Assembly (NCBI GenBank): GCA_903851225.1
Contig: CAINNT010000078.1
Coordinates: forward strand, 1 to 6,543
Direction of reading: 5' to 3'
DNA from: an uncultured Chloroflexota bacterium
GTDB lineage: Bacteria > Chloroflexota > Limnocylindria > Limnocylindrales > Limnocylindraceae
Length of the DNA: 6,543 nt
The position numbers and the translations under genes were made by a program. The notes below the pieces were generated by a model. That model was not told where the DNA came from. It saw nothing but the letters and a program-made list of their open reading frames with translations, and searched no databases. Positions 6,543-6,543 of the stretch are shown one piece after another (the first letter of the stretch is position 1; the number at the start of each line of letters is the position of its first letter).

Positions 6543-6543
6543 G

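Overview
All three genes in this window lie on the minus strand, so transcription runs from high to low coordinates. The base composition is fairly high in G+C, and the Ser/Thr/Gly-rich secreted protein with Pro-Thr linkers suits a free-living high-G+C bacterium such as an actinobacterium or a member of the Chloroflexota. That placement is inference; no rRNA or marker gene is present to settle it.

Layout in transcriptional order: (1) 6542-5337 is the 3' part (401 codons) of a polytopic membrane protein of unrecognised family, whose start lies beyond the right edge. (2) After a 167-bp gap, 5169-979 encodes a very large exported surface protein (up to 1396 residues). It has an N-terminal signal, an unassigned beta-rich N-terminal region, nine divergent InlB B-type repeats, a PKD domain, a Pro/Thr/Ser/Glu stalk and a C-terminal membrane anchor with a basic tail. 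(3) After an 87-bp gap, 891-1 encodes the first 297 residues of a KamA-type lysine 2,3-aminomutase (radical SAM, CX3CX2C cluster motif), cut off by the left edge. This gene starts with GTG behind a near-perfect Shine-Dalgarno sequence.

The first two products both act at the cell envelope. A shared role (anchoring, export or presentation of the repeat protein) is possible, but adjacency is the only support. The aminomutase is a cytoplasmic metabolic enzyme, and nothing visible ties it to the other two. I see no tRNA, rRNA, CRISPR array, insertion sequence, phage gene or recognisable defence system.

The points most worth a second look are the start of the surface gene, where the only good ribosome-binding site sits in front of a GTA codon, and the fact that all nine surface repeats carry exactly four cysteines in two pairs.
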